DNA of 64,000 bases from Paenibacillus solanacearum (lineage in GTDB: Bacteria > Bacillota > Bacilli > Paenibacillales > NBRC-103111). Both the position numbers and the translations under genes were made by a program. Below are positions 8,748-16,874 of this stretch, piece by piece. Positions within the stretch are counted from its first letter, which is position 1. Each line of letters opens with the position of its first letter. Location of the stretch: positions 51,007-115,006 of the forward strand of contig NZ_CAJVAS010000019.1 of the NCBI RefSeq assembly GCF_910593845.1. Reading direction: 5' to 3'. Below the pieces are notes generated by a model that made no database searches, was not told where the DNA came from, and worked only from the letters and a program-made list of their open reading frames with translations.

Positions 8748-11700
8748 CTACATTCCCCGCCGCTGCCGCATCGTCCGCATCCGTTGATCCATTTCCTTGA
8801 TCATCTGATCGGCAAGCCGCCTCGTATCGATCGGCGGGTTGGACCACAGCTCTTTGGCGTGCTTCAGATCGCGTTCTATGGCTTGAATCGCGTGCTCCAT
8901 CATTTGAAGCGCCGGCCCCGAAGCAGGTTGGCTCGATGCCTTTCTTGCCGCTATCTCCATGCGGGCAGCATGTCTTTGCGGTTCCCGGCGTTCATCCTCA
9001 TGTCCCGCCGCGCTCGTTCCTCTACGCTTGACAGCATGCGAGGTAGTGGCGGCGGGAGCGGCGGGGGATACCCGATGTTGCGGCGCGATGCCCGCCCAGG
9101 CACCGCTCCCGGCAGGCTCCGCTCCCGCCGTCGCGCCGATTCGATCCATCCTCGCAGGCTGCGGACGGTTTAGGCCGGGCGTACTACGTCCCCCGATCAC
9201 AGTCCGCAATGCTGGCGTCAGGTCCGTTACAAGCTGGCCGCCGCTGGCAAGCACCGAAGCGGCAGACGCAGAAGGCCATTGCGACGGTCGCGGCGGGGAT
9301 GCGTTCATGCCCGCGCGAGACAATCGGGCCGTTTGCTCCGCCGAAACGAATGCGCGCGCATCGAGCGGCGGCCGTTCGAAATGCCGGCGAATCACGCTAG
9401 GCCCGTACGCGCTGCTTGTGTTAGGCCGCGACGCTTTCGCTTGCGATCGCCTTGTAAGATGTCGGGCCGTGTCCATCATCTCAAGCGCTCGCTTCGACGC
9501 TGCGGGGCGTTCGGCTCGGCCCCACGCCGAATGCCGCCAACGCATTGATCGGTCCGCTTCGCGCCAGGCGCCAAGCCGCTGCGAGGCTCCGTGAGCTCTT
9601 GTATCGATGGATTGCGGGCCTATCGATACCGGGGCGTTCCTGCTGGCCTGGTACGCTGCTCTCGTCCGATACAGCAGCGTATCTTGATGTTCGTGCGCCG
9701 CTGCATTGGACAGGTTCGCCTTCAGGCGGACATGCAGGCGGGGGTGGCGTGATATGGGCTTCCCTGCCCTGCCGGCCTCAACTCCCGCAGCATCTGCAAT
9801 TCGCCGGTTTCTGGCGATGAACGGCGCGCTGACGGTGTCCCTTCTGGTCGGACGGATCGCCAGAGCTGTCTGGATCGTCCGTGCACTCCGCTCGGCTGCT
9901 GCTTCCGCATGCCTGCTCTGAGAGAGTTCGGCTCGCCGGCTGACCGGCCTTTGCAGCAGCGACAGGTCCCCTCTCACGCCTGGGCGAGCCGTGCCCGCGC
10001 CTGATACCGCAGCAGGAGATCCCTGTTCCACCGGATGGATGATTGCCAAACGGCCGACGCTTCCTTGAAGCGGCTTGGCGGCTATCCGCACCTCTGCGAG
10101 TGTGCCAGACCGCTTCGGCGATGTGAACGGCGATGTCCCGCTTGCCCACTCCGGTGCCGCTCGCTGCCTCCAGCCGGCTGCAAGTCGCAAGCTTCCGCTG
10201 ACTGTTGGAGGCGCCCCGCCCATTCGCAGGCGGCTTTCCTCGATGCGGATCGGCGTCGGCGCTGCATCGCCGGATAGGCGGCGTACCGGCATAACAAGCC
10301 GCACACCCCGGTCATGAGGACGCGAATTTCCTGCTTCCTGAAGCAAATTGTAGGGCAGCTTCGGCAATGGGGAATTTCTCCGCCCCAACAGACGACTGTT
10401 GATCATTGCCGTTTCCAGCGCCGTTTGTACTGACAAGCGCCTAGCAAAGAGCTCATGGCCCCTGATTTGCAAATGACCCCTTACGACATCGCTTGTATTG
10501 ATTTCACTCACGGTTTGCTTTAATGCTGCTTGTGTACGCGGCAGCATACTGTCCAACCGGGCAGACGAATAATCCATATGTTTATATTGAAAGAAATCAT
10601 CGGCTTGCGGGACAGGCGTCTTTTGCCGCACTGTGCGTGACGGCATTCTGAGCAGCCAGCGGTCCTTTTCTTGCTCTGCCCGACCGACTGTCTGTCCCGT
10701 CAAATACATATTCGCCGCCGATACGGCGTCAGCACGATATGGAAAAACGCCGGTATGACTTGTGACAAAGCCTAAAAGCTTCATCTGTCGTACGAACGGC
10801 GTGATCGCATCGTTACCTTTGATGGCAGCAGGATGCCGCAATCTACGATTAAGCTCGCTGTTCGCATGCATAACCATAGCACGGATCCGAATTGCATTCG
10901 AACCATGCGCAATTCCGATGGGCTGGCGCGTTGCACGAATCTCCATCCGCGCCGGTTCGCTTTGCCGATGTGCCATTATCTGAGCACCCGTTAACGTCTG
11001 AACGCGAGGTCGGCGCGTTGCGCGAATCTCCACCAGCGGTAGTTCGCTTGACCAACGCGGCGCTACACGGGCATCCGTTAGCGTCTGTCCGCTAAGAAGA
11101 CGCGCTGCACACGTCTCCGCCAGCGTCAGTTCGCTACGCTGACGCATTATGCGGCCCTCTCTTACCGCCAGATCGCTATGATATCGTGTTACACGGGCCT
11201 CTCTTACAGTCAGTTCACTTTGCCGCAGCGCCATACCACGAGTTCGTATTGGCACGTGATCACCATGCCCGAGCACTGCCCCGGCTTTACACGTCGTTAT
11301 GCTGTGGCGAAGCTTCGCTACCGGCGCTTCCCACGGCACCATTCCGTGTGGCCTGCGCGCAGCTGGCAGCCCCTCGTTTGGACCGAGGGTATAGAAACGC
11401 TGAGGCTGAAGCACCGGCTGCCATGCCTTACGACGCATGAGCCGCTTCGCATAAACATCTAACGTCTCGTCCGTTATCGGCCATAAGACGGCGAATTGCC
11501 GTACATCCCTATGGATGAAACGGAATCGAAGCGGCTGTGGACCGATATATGCAACCGGTGCGTCTGCATGCTTATGCCGCACACCGCTGGCTTGGAGAAA
11601 CCGTCCCTCTTGCAGCGGTAAGTGCGCCTTCGGGCTTCGGAGGGCTTCGTCTGCCTCTGCCATCGGAGCCCGCCGCCATCCGGTCTGATCATAGAAACCG

Positions 11701-12827
11701 ACACGCGCTGCGCCTTCCGGACGGGAAGAGCTACTCTTTCGTTGGTTCTCCACAGTGGCGGGCTGCATTGCGGTCAAAGTCCGTGTGATCATACTAACCC
11801 GATGCCATAAGCGGAGCCGCTCCCACACCGCTATCGCGCCTGCGGCAGCAACGCCTGACCTATTCGCTGCGTTCGAGCGCTGTACAAGGCGGGCCTGCGC
11901 CCTCGCTCCATATCGAGGCTGTCGCGCCGGCTCGGATAGCTCCTGTGCCGTTGCAGCAAGCCAAGATATTATGCTCGCTTGCCGCTTGCCATTCCCTTGC
12001 TTAAACAAAGAAAGGTCAGCATATTTCTCCGACCGGGCAGCCATTACGACCTGTCCGGCATAGAAGTAAATCGGGCTGACAAGCCCCTTTATATCAAAGA
12101 AAGGACCTCGTCCGGTATACAAGCGGAGGTCCGCTGACGATTGTGTCGTTATTGGCAAGCTGTACACCGGATAAAGACGCGATACCGCTGCTTGAGGAGC
12201 AGAGTATGCCGCCTCTCCGCCCGGGGCTTGACCCCGGCGATACACGGCCTTCGTGCCAAGGGCGAGATAAGCCATGGCAGGGCTTGTATCCAGATTCGTC
12301 TCCGTCACAGCGGACGGCTGTGCCCTCTCCGTACCTTGGAACCGCACCATCTCAGAGTGGGCGACAGCGGCTGAGCGCACAAGCTGCGCTGCTACAGCGC
12401 GGGGAGACTTCAGCTCCGCAGAGGGCGTGCTGCGCCCACCGGCAAACCGCTCGTAATGCGCCTCACGGCTCGACTGGCGTACGTTCGATAGCAGTCGAAG
12501 ATGCCGCAGGTGCAGCGCGATGGAGAAGGACAGGGTCGCATCATCGCTCCCTCCCTTTGACCCCAGCCGGTGAACCAGCTGGCCTCGCCTCCCCTTATGC
12601 CCAACGGTCCAGCCATATTTGCCCGCGATTCGTCCGGCGAACCCCCCGTCCGAAAAGCGAATCGAACGCGACAGTCCGGGGCCGACGCCATAAGAAGACA
12701 TAACAGCTCCTTGTCGTCCCCGCTGATCCGTCAACTGCTCAACACTCGCAGCCTGCCCCCTGAGCACATGACGGACGGTTAGATGGCGTATACCGTTATT
12801 CCGTTGTCGATGATCCGACCCACCCAT
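8748..12827 (-). CDS. Giant Arg-rich protein within the injection-system operon
   Basis: About 1359 aa from ATG 12827, which has GGAGGG seven bases upstream; a GTG at 12875 lacks such a site. The chain is rich in Arg, Ala, Ser and Gln and poor in Asp/Glu until the last 60 residues, so most of it looks disordered and strongly basic. Residues about 530-640 are a degenerate tandem repeat of about 14 residues (RQSELTVREARVT, RYHSDLAVREGRIM, RQRSELTLAETCAA and so on). The C-terminus changes to a charged helix with DTRRLADQMIKEMDQRMR, similar to short proteins I associate with this position in tail clusters. The frame is uninterrupted for 4 kb, so it is a real gene. Function unknown: a luminal ruler or filler, a tube-docked cargo or a baseplate accessory are all possible. 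No hydrophobic tape-measure segments are obvious. Confidence 0.7.
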   Translation of the reverse strand: MGGSDHRQRNNGIRHLTVRHVLRGQAASVEQLTDQRGRQGAVMSSYGVGPGLSRSIRFSDGGFAGRIAGKYGWTVGHKGRRGQLVHRLGSKGGSDDATLSFSIALHLRHLRLLSNVRQSSREAHYERFAGGRSTPSAELKSPRAVAAQLVRSAAVAHSEMVRFQGTERAQPSAVTETNLDTSPAMAYLALGTKAVYRRGQAPGGEAAYSAPQAAVSRLYPVYSLPITTQSSADLRLYTGRGPFFDIKGLVSPIYFYAGQVVMAARSEKYADLSLFKQGNGKRQASIISWLAATAQELSEPARQPRYGARAQARLVQRSNAANRSGVAAAGAIAVWERLRLWHRVSMITRTLTAMQPATVENQRKSSSSRPEGAARVGFYDQTGWRRAPMAEADEALRSPKAHLPLQEGRFLQASGVRHKHADAPVAYIGPQPLRFRFIHRDVRQFAVLWPITDETLDVYAKRLMRRKAWQPVLQPQRFYTLGPNEGLPAARRPHGMVPWEAPVAKLRHSITTCKAGAVLGHGDHVPIRTRGMALRQSELTVREARVTRYHSDLAVREGRIMRQRSELTLAETCAARLLSGQTLTDARVAPRWSSELPLVEIRATRRPRVQTLTGAQIMAHRQSEPARMEIRATRQPIGIAHGSNAIRIRAMVMHANSELNRRLRHPAAIKGNDAITPFVRQMKLLGFVTSHTGVFPYRADAVSAANMYLTGQTVGRAEQEKDRWLLRMPSRTVRQKTPVPQADDFFQYKHMDYSSARLDSMLPRTQAALKQTVSEINTSDVVRGHLQIRGHELFARRLSVQTALETAMINSRLLGRRNSPLPKLPYNLLQEAGNSRPHDRGVRLVMPVRRLSGDAAPTPIRIEESRLRMGGAPPTVSGSLRLAAGWRQRAAPEWASGTSPFTSPKRSGTLAEVRIAAKPLQGSVGRLAIIHPVEQGSPAAVSGAGTARPGVRGDLSLLQRPVSRRAELSQSRHAEAAAERSARTIQTALAIRPTRRDTVSAPFIARNRRIADAAGVEAGRAGKPISRHPRLHVRLKANLSNAAAHEHQDTLLYRTRAAYQASRNAPVSIGPQSIDTRAHGASQRLGAWREADRSMRWRHSAWGRAERPAASKRALEMMDTARHLTRRSQAKASRPNTSSAYGPSVIRRHFERPPLDARAFVSAEQTARLSRAGMNASPPRPSQWPSASAASVLASGGQLVTDLTPALRTVIGGRSTPGLNRPQPARMDRIGATAGAEPAGSGAWAGIAPQHRVSPAAPAATTSHAVKRRGTSAAGHEDERREPQRHAARMEIAARKASSQPASGPALQMMEHAIQAIERDLKHAKELWSNPPIDTRRLADQMIKEMDQRMRTMRQRRGM

Positions 12828-12884
12828 GGCTGTGCCCTCCAGCTTGTGTTTTCCGTTGCCTGCCGCATCCGACACCCACTTGCA

Positions 12885-13346
12885 TCAAAACCAGCTCGCA
12901 ACCTTGAATCCGTTATGCGTCAATTCGATCGCCTCTACCGCTATGTCGCTGCTGGAAGCGTTCAATTCAGGGCCGGACCATTTGGTCGGGTAAGCATCGT
13001 AAAAATTCCAGCGGCGGAATTCCAGGTCATACTCGTTGTACAATATAATCGCTCCGCTCTTGCGGACGATACGGCCTTCCCTCACATCCGCGTACCAATT
13101 CCACAGCTCGTTGGTCAATGTCATGCCGCGTTTGAGAACAATCGGTTCGAGCTTCGTTCGTACGGGAAGACGGTGCACATATTGATTCAATCCGCCCTCC
13201 GGCACCTCTTGCAGCTCTGTTACCGCTGTAAGTCCGCTCACTTCGGAAAAACCCGCCACCAGCATCCCGTCAAGCTCTACCCTGAAGCGGTATACGCCTA
13301 CCACATAAGGACGGATCGAAAACCATTTGCGCAGCACCTTTGTCAC
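12885..13346 (-). CDS. Tail tube protein 2 (gp19-like, Pvc5-type)
   Basis: 153 aa. GTG 13346 overlaps the TGA of the DUF6760-like frame (GTGA); a second in-frame GTG at 13337 has AGAGGT seven bases upstream and could be the true start. The family signature is clear: YRFRVELDGMLVAGFSEVSG near residue 18, VLKRGMTLTNELWNWY, and AYPTKWSGPELNASSSDIAV with EAIELTHNGF at the end. Known role: tube ring next to the baseplate that initiates tube polymerisation in systems with two tube genes. It is clearly diverged from tube 1 at 14010-14447, as expected for an initiator ring. Confidence 0.93.
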   Translation of the reverse strand: MTKVLRKWFSIRPYVVGVYRFRVELDGMLVAGFSEVSGLTAVTELQEVPEGGLNQYVHRLPVRTKLEPIVLKRGMTLTNELWNWYADVREGRIVRKSGAIILYNEYDLEFRRWNFYDAYPTKWSGPELNASSSDIAVEAIELTHNGFKVASWF

Positions 13347-13558
13347 CTCTTTTTGAACACATCGAAAGGATTGTGTTTTTCCGGCTCGTCGCTTATTTTA
13401 CGGTTCATTTTGGATATTTCCTCGCACCATCTGCGGCGCTCCCGATGCTCCATATTCATAATCTCATCGTGGGACCAATGGAAGTAGTAAGCGATAAAGC
13501 CTGTTTCCTCATAGAGCTGATCCTCAGGAAATACGCTTAAGCCCCTTCCGCTTCGGAT
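13343..13558 (-). CDS. DUF6760-like domain in the -1 frame, likely made by frameshifting
   Basis: This 71-codon stretch (TGA at 13343-13345) encodes LYEETGFIAYYFHW, NMEHRERRRWCEEI and a basic tail, which I recognise as the small DUF6760-type protein found between the tube genes of injection systems. The -1 frame is open only from 13570 and has no ATG, GTG or TTG before the conserved part; the first ATG falls inside it. It overlaps the end of the chaperone-like gene (frame 0, stop 13537-13539). The coordinates given start at the first codon read after a -1 slip at the slippery heptamer 13558-13564. The fused product would be 119 + 71 = 190 aa. The domain is confident; the expression route is inference. 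Confidence 0.72.
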   Translation of the reverse strand: MRSGRGLSVFPEDQLYEETGFIAYYFHWSHDEIMNMEHRERRRWCEEISKMNRKISDEPEKHNPFDVFKKR

Positions 13559-13914
13559 AAAAAAGAAATGTCAACCTCATGCTCATGCTCGCACTTGGGA
13601 CAAATCGCGCGCACGGTCAGCTTGTCCGTATCGTTAATTTCCCGATAAAAGTTTTGCAAAAAGGCCAAGTCCGCCGTGAACAGCTTCTCGATCGTCTTCG
13701 TATCGACCGCGCGAACATCGCCGAGCTCCGTAATCACGCGGGACAATAAAATAATGCTCAAATAACCGGGATTTTGCTGCACGCGCTGGTCGCGCATCGG
13801 CAAAATTTCGTCGGCTGCCGTCGCGAGCCGCATTGTTCCGGACCGGTGGAGCGTTCCGTTCTCGTCCACATAACCTCTGGGCAGCACAAACTCATATTCC
13901 GTACGAAATGACAT
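13537..13914 (-). CDS. Tail assembly chaperone-like protein
   Basis: 125 aa from ATG 13914 (MSFRTEYEFVLPRGYVDENG). A strong AAGGAGGG lies upstream with better spacing for this ATG than for the one at 13917; the upstream extension of the frame has no coding character. The protein has LATAADEILPMRDQRVQQNP, VDTKTIEKLFTADLAFLQNF and a C-terminal two-cysteine pair CPKCEHEHE. Its place after tube 1, and a second short frame overlapping its end, match the tail-assembly chaperones of long-tailed phages (gpG/gpGT logic). Assigning it as chaperone is therefore mostly from position; sequence similarity to phage gpG itself is not evident. Confidence 0.75.
   Translation of the reverse strand: MSFRTEYEFVLPRGYVDENGTLHRSGTMRLATAADEILPMRDQRVQQNPGYLSIILLSRVITELGDVRAVDTKTIEKLFTADLAFLQNFYREINDTDKLTVRAICPKCEHEHEVDISFLSEAEGA
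13558..13564 (-). promoter_or_regulatory. Putative -1 ribosomal frameshift site (U UUU UUA)
   Basis: On the minus strand the chaperone frame reads TCT TTT TTA TCC. The heptamer T TTT TTA fits the X XXY YYZ rule for simultaneous -1 slippage. It lies seven codons before the frame-0 stop, inside the region where the -1 frame is open (13343-13570). Immediately downstream the RNA has a G-rich stretch (GGAAGGGGC) and a short possible AAGC/GCTT stem, either of which could act as a stimulator; neither is strong by eye. Confidence 0.65.
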
Positions 13915-14009
13915 CATAACCCTCCTTGTGGTGTCTAAAGCGAGTGAAAACAAAGAAGAAAGATGGAGGAACAACGCATATTCCGCTGTCCCCTATCCTT
14001 GTTCGTTCA

Positions 14010-14447
14010 TTATTGTGTGCGAAGCATACCTTCATGCGCCAGCTCCAGCAGTTCAATGGCAACCTCGGAAGCCGAAGCATTAAAATCCGGAGCCGTATAT
14101 TTCGTCGGCCACGCTTCGATGACTTGCCATGTCGCCACATCTTCACCGCCTTCATCGATAGCGATAATCGTGACGGTCTTCCTTTCAACCGATCCTTCGA
14201 CAATGCACTCTTGAACCCACTCGAATAAATCCAACGATTCGGTGGCGCCCCATTTCAAGGTGATGTTGCCGTACTTGGCGAGCCCGGGCAGCTTCCTTGG
14301 CGTTATTACATCTGTGCCTTCCCTGTACTCCACTACATCGAGGGAGGCATCAAATCCGGATACCTCGCTGAAGCCAGCCTGCTCAATTCCTTCCACCTCT
14401 ACGCGAAATCGGAACTTGCGATACGGATCATTGCGTTCGCCTGCCAT
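14010..14447 (-). CDS. Tail tube protein 1 (gp19-like, major inner tube)
   Basis: 145 aa, typical for the T4 gp19/Pvc1 family. It contains KFRFRVEVEGIEQAGFSEVS near the N-terminus, VITPRKLPGLAKYGNITLKW, and WPTKYTAPDFNASASEVAIE with LLELAHEGM at the end. Known role: hexameric rings stacked to form the inner tube that is pushed out on contraction. It follows the sheath gene by 40 bases, with GGAAG about nine bases before ATG 14447. About 95 bases without a gene separate its stop from the chaperone-like gene. It is the better candidate for the main shaft ring because it is paired directly with the sheath. Confidence 0.95.
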   Translation of the reverse strand: MAGERNDPYRKFRFRVEVEGIEQAGFSEVSGFDASLDVVEYREGTDVITPRKLPGLAKYGNITLKWGATESLDLFEWVQECIVEGSVERKTVTIIAIDEGGEDVATWQVIEAWPTKYTAPDFNASASEVAIELLELAHEGMLRTQ

Positions 14448-14487
14448 GTGCTATACTTCCTTCCCTTCTTTTTATGGGTAACGCGCA

Positions 14488-16203
14488 TTACTGCTCGTTC
14501 GTTTTCTGCGTAATACGGAATATGACGAATTCGGCCGGTTTCACAGGCGCAATGCCAACCACGCAAATAAGGCGGCCATTGTCAATATCGTCCTGGGTCA
14601 TCGTGTTGCGGCTAATATCAATATAGAACGCTTCCGACGGGGAGGACCCCATCAAGGCGCCGCCTCGCCACACACGGGTCAAAAATGCATCAATCGTGCG
14701 CTGCACGCGCGCCCATAACCGCTCGTCATTGGGCTCGAATACAACCCAATTCGTTCCGGCCTTGATCGATTCTTCGACGAAGATAAAGAGGCGGCGAATG
14801 TTAATGTACTTCCATAGGGCATTCGAGGACGTCGTTCTCGCTCCCCAAATGCGGATGCCCTGCCCGGAGAAGCTGCGAATCAGGTTCACGCCTTTCGGGT
14901 TCAAAACATCCTGCTCGCCTTTGTTATACTGTACCTCCAGCCCGGTTACGCCGCGCACGACTTCATTCGCTGGCGCCTTCTCCACCCCGCGTGTGCTGTC
15001 GCTGCGCGCGTAAATGCCGGCTACGGAGCCCGAGGGAGGAATGAAAATATTGCGTTTTTCCAAGGGATCGAACACTTGCAGCCACGGATTATACATCGCG
15101 GCATAGCTGGAATCGAACATATCGCGATGCGTGAGCACATCGGGCACCTTCGTCTTCTCCCGCGGTATATCGAGAATGGCGAATCGGCTGCCCAGATTTT
15201 CGCAATGCGCCACAAGCGCAAGCTGTACGTTCGGATCGGTAACGCCGGGAACCGCCATAATGCTGACTTGATCGTTATCGACGAACGCCTGGATGCCCGT
15301 TCGCTTCCCGGGTCCGCGATCCTCGCCGATATATTGATCTGGGCTGATTCCGCCGGACGAACCGTCCGAGCCGCCGGCAAGTGATATGCTGAATGTGCTT
15401 TCTTCGCCGAGCAGTTCTGTCACCTCGGCATCTTGTACCGCCCGGATGTGAACCAGGGCCGAGCGCGAAGCGGCGTTATCGACATAATTGGCCGCAGACG
15501 GGTTGAAGGAGCAGTGCTCGAATGTTTCCGTCTCCTCGCCGTATACAACATGCAAGTTAAATTCAACCGTCGCCAGCGTCTTCAGCGGAAGCAAGCTATT
15601 GTCGACGACGTCTCCCCCCAGCGGATGGTCCAGCTCGATCATTCGATCTCGGGCATGTACGACCTTGCTCATGATGCGGGACGCGCCATGTGTAAAGACA
15701 ACCGTATCGCCTTCATGAAAGCCCGAGCTGTTTTTCACGCGATATTTACCTTCACCCAGATCCTCATAAATTTGCGTCTTTGCCTTGCTGGAAGGCTCGC
15801 CGTGAATTCGAATTTCGTTCGCCCAGGCACCCGGGTTTTTGGCCGATATTTCAAAAAAATATCCGCTGCTCGCGGCGACGGCGGCATCGGAAGGCGCAAC
15901 TCGCATAATGTAGGCACGCGAGCCCCCGTTCATGAAAAATTGGTCTGCCGCATAAGCCAAATAGCGATGTGCGCCGAACTGATTCTCGGACAAATACCCT
16001 CCGAATGTTCTTTTGAATTCGTTCATGCTTGTCACAAGCACCGGCAAGCCTTCAACCGGCCCCCGCTCCGCCATACCGATGAAGCCGGCAGTACTCGTGC
16101 TTACGCCGGATAGCGGCTGTCCCGCACTGTCAAACTCCTCAACGTAAACGCCGGGTGATAAATATTCGGCCATTGTCATGTCCCGATATTCGACCGGTCT
16201 CAT
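14488..16203 (-). CDS. Contractile tail sheath protein
   Basis: Up to 571 aa. The family N-terminus MAEYLSPGVYVEEFDSAG begins at ATG 16173, so that start or ATG 16179 may be the real one; ATG 16203 is kept as the longest form. Sheath features include GVSTSTAGFIGMAERGP near the start, FMNGGSRAYIMRV, the long variable middle (about 130-300), and the well-conserved C-terminal domain KGVNLIRSFSGQGIRIWGAR, YINIRRLFIFVEESI, VFEPNDERLW, and FLTRVWRGGALMGSSPSEAF. Known role: the spring that contracts to drive the tube. Only one sheath gene is present, unlike the two or three in PVC/Afp, which is closer to the actinobacterial CIS arrangement. Confidence 0.96.
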   Translation of the reverse strand: MRPVEYRDMTMAEYLSPGVYVEEFDSAGQPLSGVSTSTAGFIGMAERGPVEGLPVLVTSMNEFKRTFGGYLSENQFGAHRYLAYAADQFFMNGGSRAYIMRVAPSDAAVAASSGYFFEISAKNPGAWANEIRIHGEPSSKAKTQIYEDLGEGKYRVKNSSGFHEGDTVVFTHGASRIMSKVVHARDRMIELDHPLGGDVVDNSLLPLKTLATVEFNLHVVYGEETETFEHCSFNPSAANYVDNAASRSALVHIRAVQDAEVTELLGEESTFSISLAGGSDGSSGGISPDQYIGEDRGPGKRTGIQAFVDNDQVSIMAVPGVTDPNVQLALVAHCENLGSRFAILDIPREKTKVPDVLTHRDMFDSSYAAMYNPWLQVFDPLEKRNIFIPPSGSVAGIYARSDSTRGVEKAPANEVVRGVTGLEVQYNKGEQDVLNPKGVNLIRSFSGQGIRIWGARTTSSNALWKYINIRRLFIFVEESIKAGTNWVVFEPNDERLWARVQRTIDAFLTRVWRGGALMGSSPSEAFYIDISRNTMTQDDIDNGRLICVVGIAPVKPAEFVIFRITQKTNEQ

Positions 16204-16306
16204 CGCAATGGGACCTCTGCCGAATTCGGTTCCTCCTTTCGGAATTGGAAATTATGCAAGATCGGTTCAATGAATGCCCGATCGATGCGACGGGTCGGAC
16301 AAATCG

Positions 16307-16870
16307 TTATTTCCGCTGCAGGCTCACATGACGCTCCTTGACGCGAGCAGCAGACTTTGTTCGATTGGAATCGACAAAGACAGGTCCTAGCTTATAATTC
16401 AGAGACAGCTTATACGGAACATTGGGAAATAGGCTGACGGCCGTCTCCAGAGGGATTTCCTCCTTCGTGATTCGAATCGCAGCACCCGACCCGACAAGCG
16501 AGCCGACCAAATCCGTTCCGCTCAATACCGGATGATCGAAGAGGACTTGGATCGTTTTGCCGATCATCCTATGCTCATCCATCGCCCGCGTAAGCACATC
16601 GGAGGCGGAATGAGCCGTAATCAAGTACGATAAATCGAGCGCGATCGGCGGATAACGTATGGAATCGCCTTGATCGATCAGATGATGACTGCGAAAGTCC
16701 GTATTTTCTTTCACCTCATACAAGTACAGGCTCAGGTTCAGCTCCCCCCGATCCTGCGGATGGGCAAGGCCGACTCCGTCGGGGTGAGCGACCAGTTCGG
16801 GAACAAGCGCCTCTTTTAGCACCTTCGCCAGCGACAGACCCGTATCCGTTAGCACGGTGTACGATGCCAT
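16307..16870 (-). CDS. DUF4255 tail-terminator/cap protein (Pvc16-like)
   Basis: 187 aa from ATG 16870 (MASYTVLTDTGLSLAKVLKE), chosen because AAAGGG lies seven bases upstream and the family starts this way. Conserved DUF4255 features: LNLSLYLYEVKENTDFRSHH, YPPIALDLSYLITAHS, and MIGKTIQVLFDHPVLSG, with YKLSLNYKLGPVFVDS at the C-terminus. Known role: N-terminal domain of the Pvc16/Afp16 cap that ends the sheath and tube. It starts four bases after the AAA+ ATPase stop and is followed by a gap of about 100 bases before the sheath gene. Confidence 0.93.
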   Translation of the reverse strand: MASYTVLTDTGLSLAKVLKEALVPELVAHPDGVGLAHPQDRGELNLSLYLYEVKENTDFRSHHLIDQGDSIRYPPIALDLSYLITAHSASDVLTRAMDEHRMIGKTIQVLFDHPVLSGTDLVGSLVGSGAAIRITKEEIPLETAVSLFPNVPYKLSLNYKLGPVFVDSNRTKSAARVKERHVSLQRK

Positions 16871-16874
16871 AGCG

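Noticed and set aside
10900..11230. CRISPR-like spaced repeats in the large injection-operon gene.
   Set aside because: The repeats are about 42 bases, diverged, contiguous and in frame with an intact protein, so they are coding repeats.
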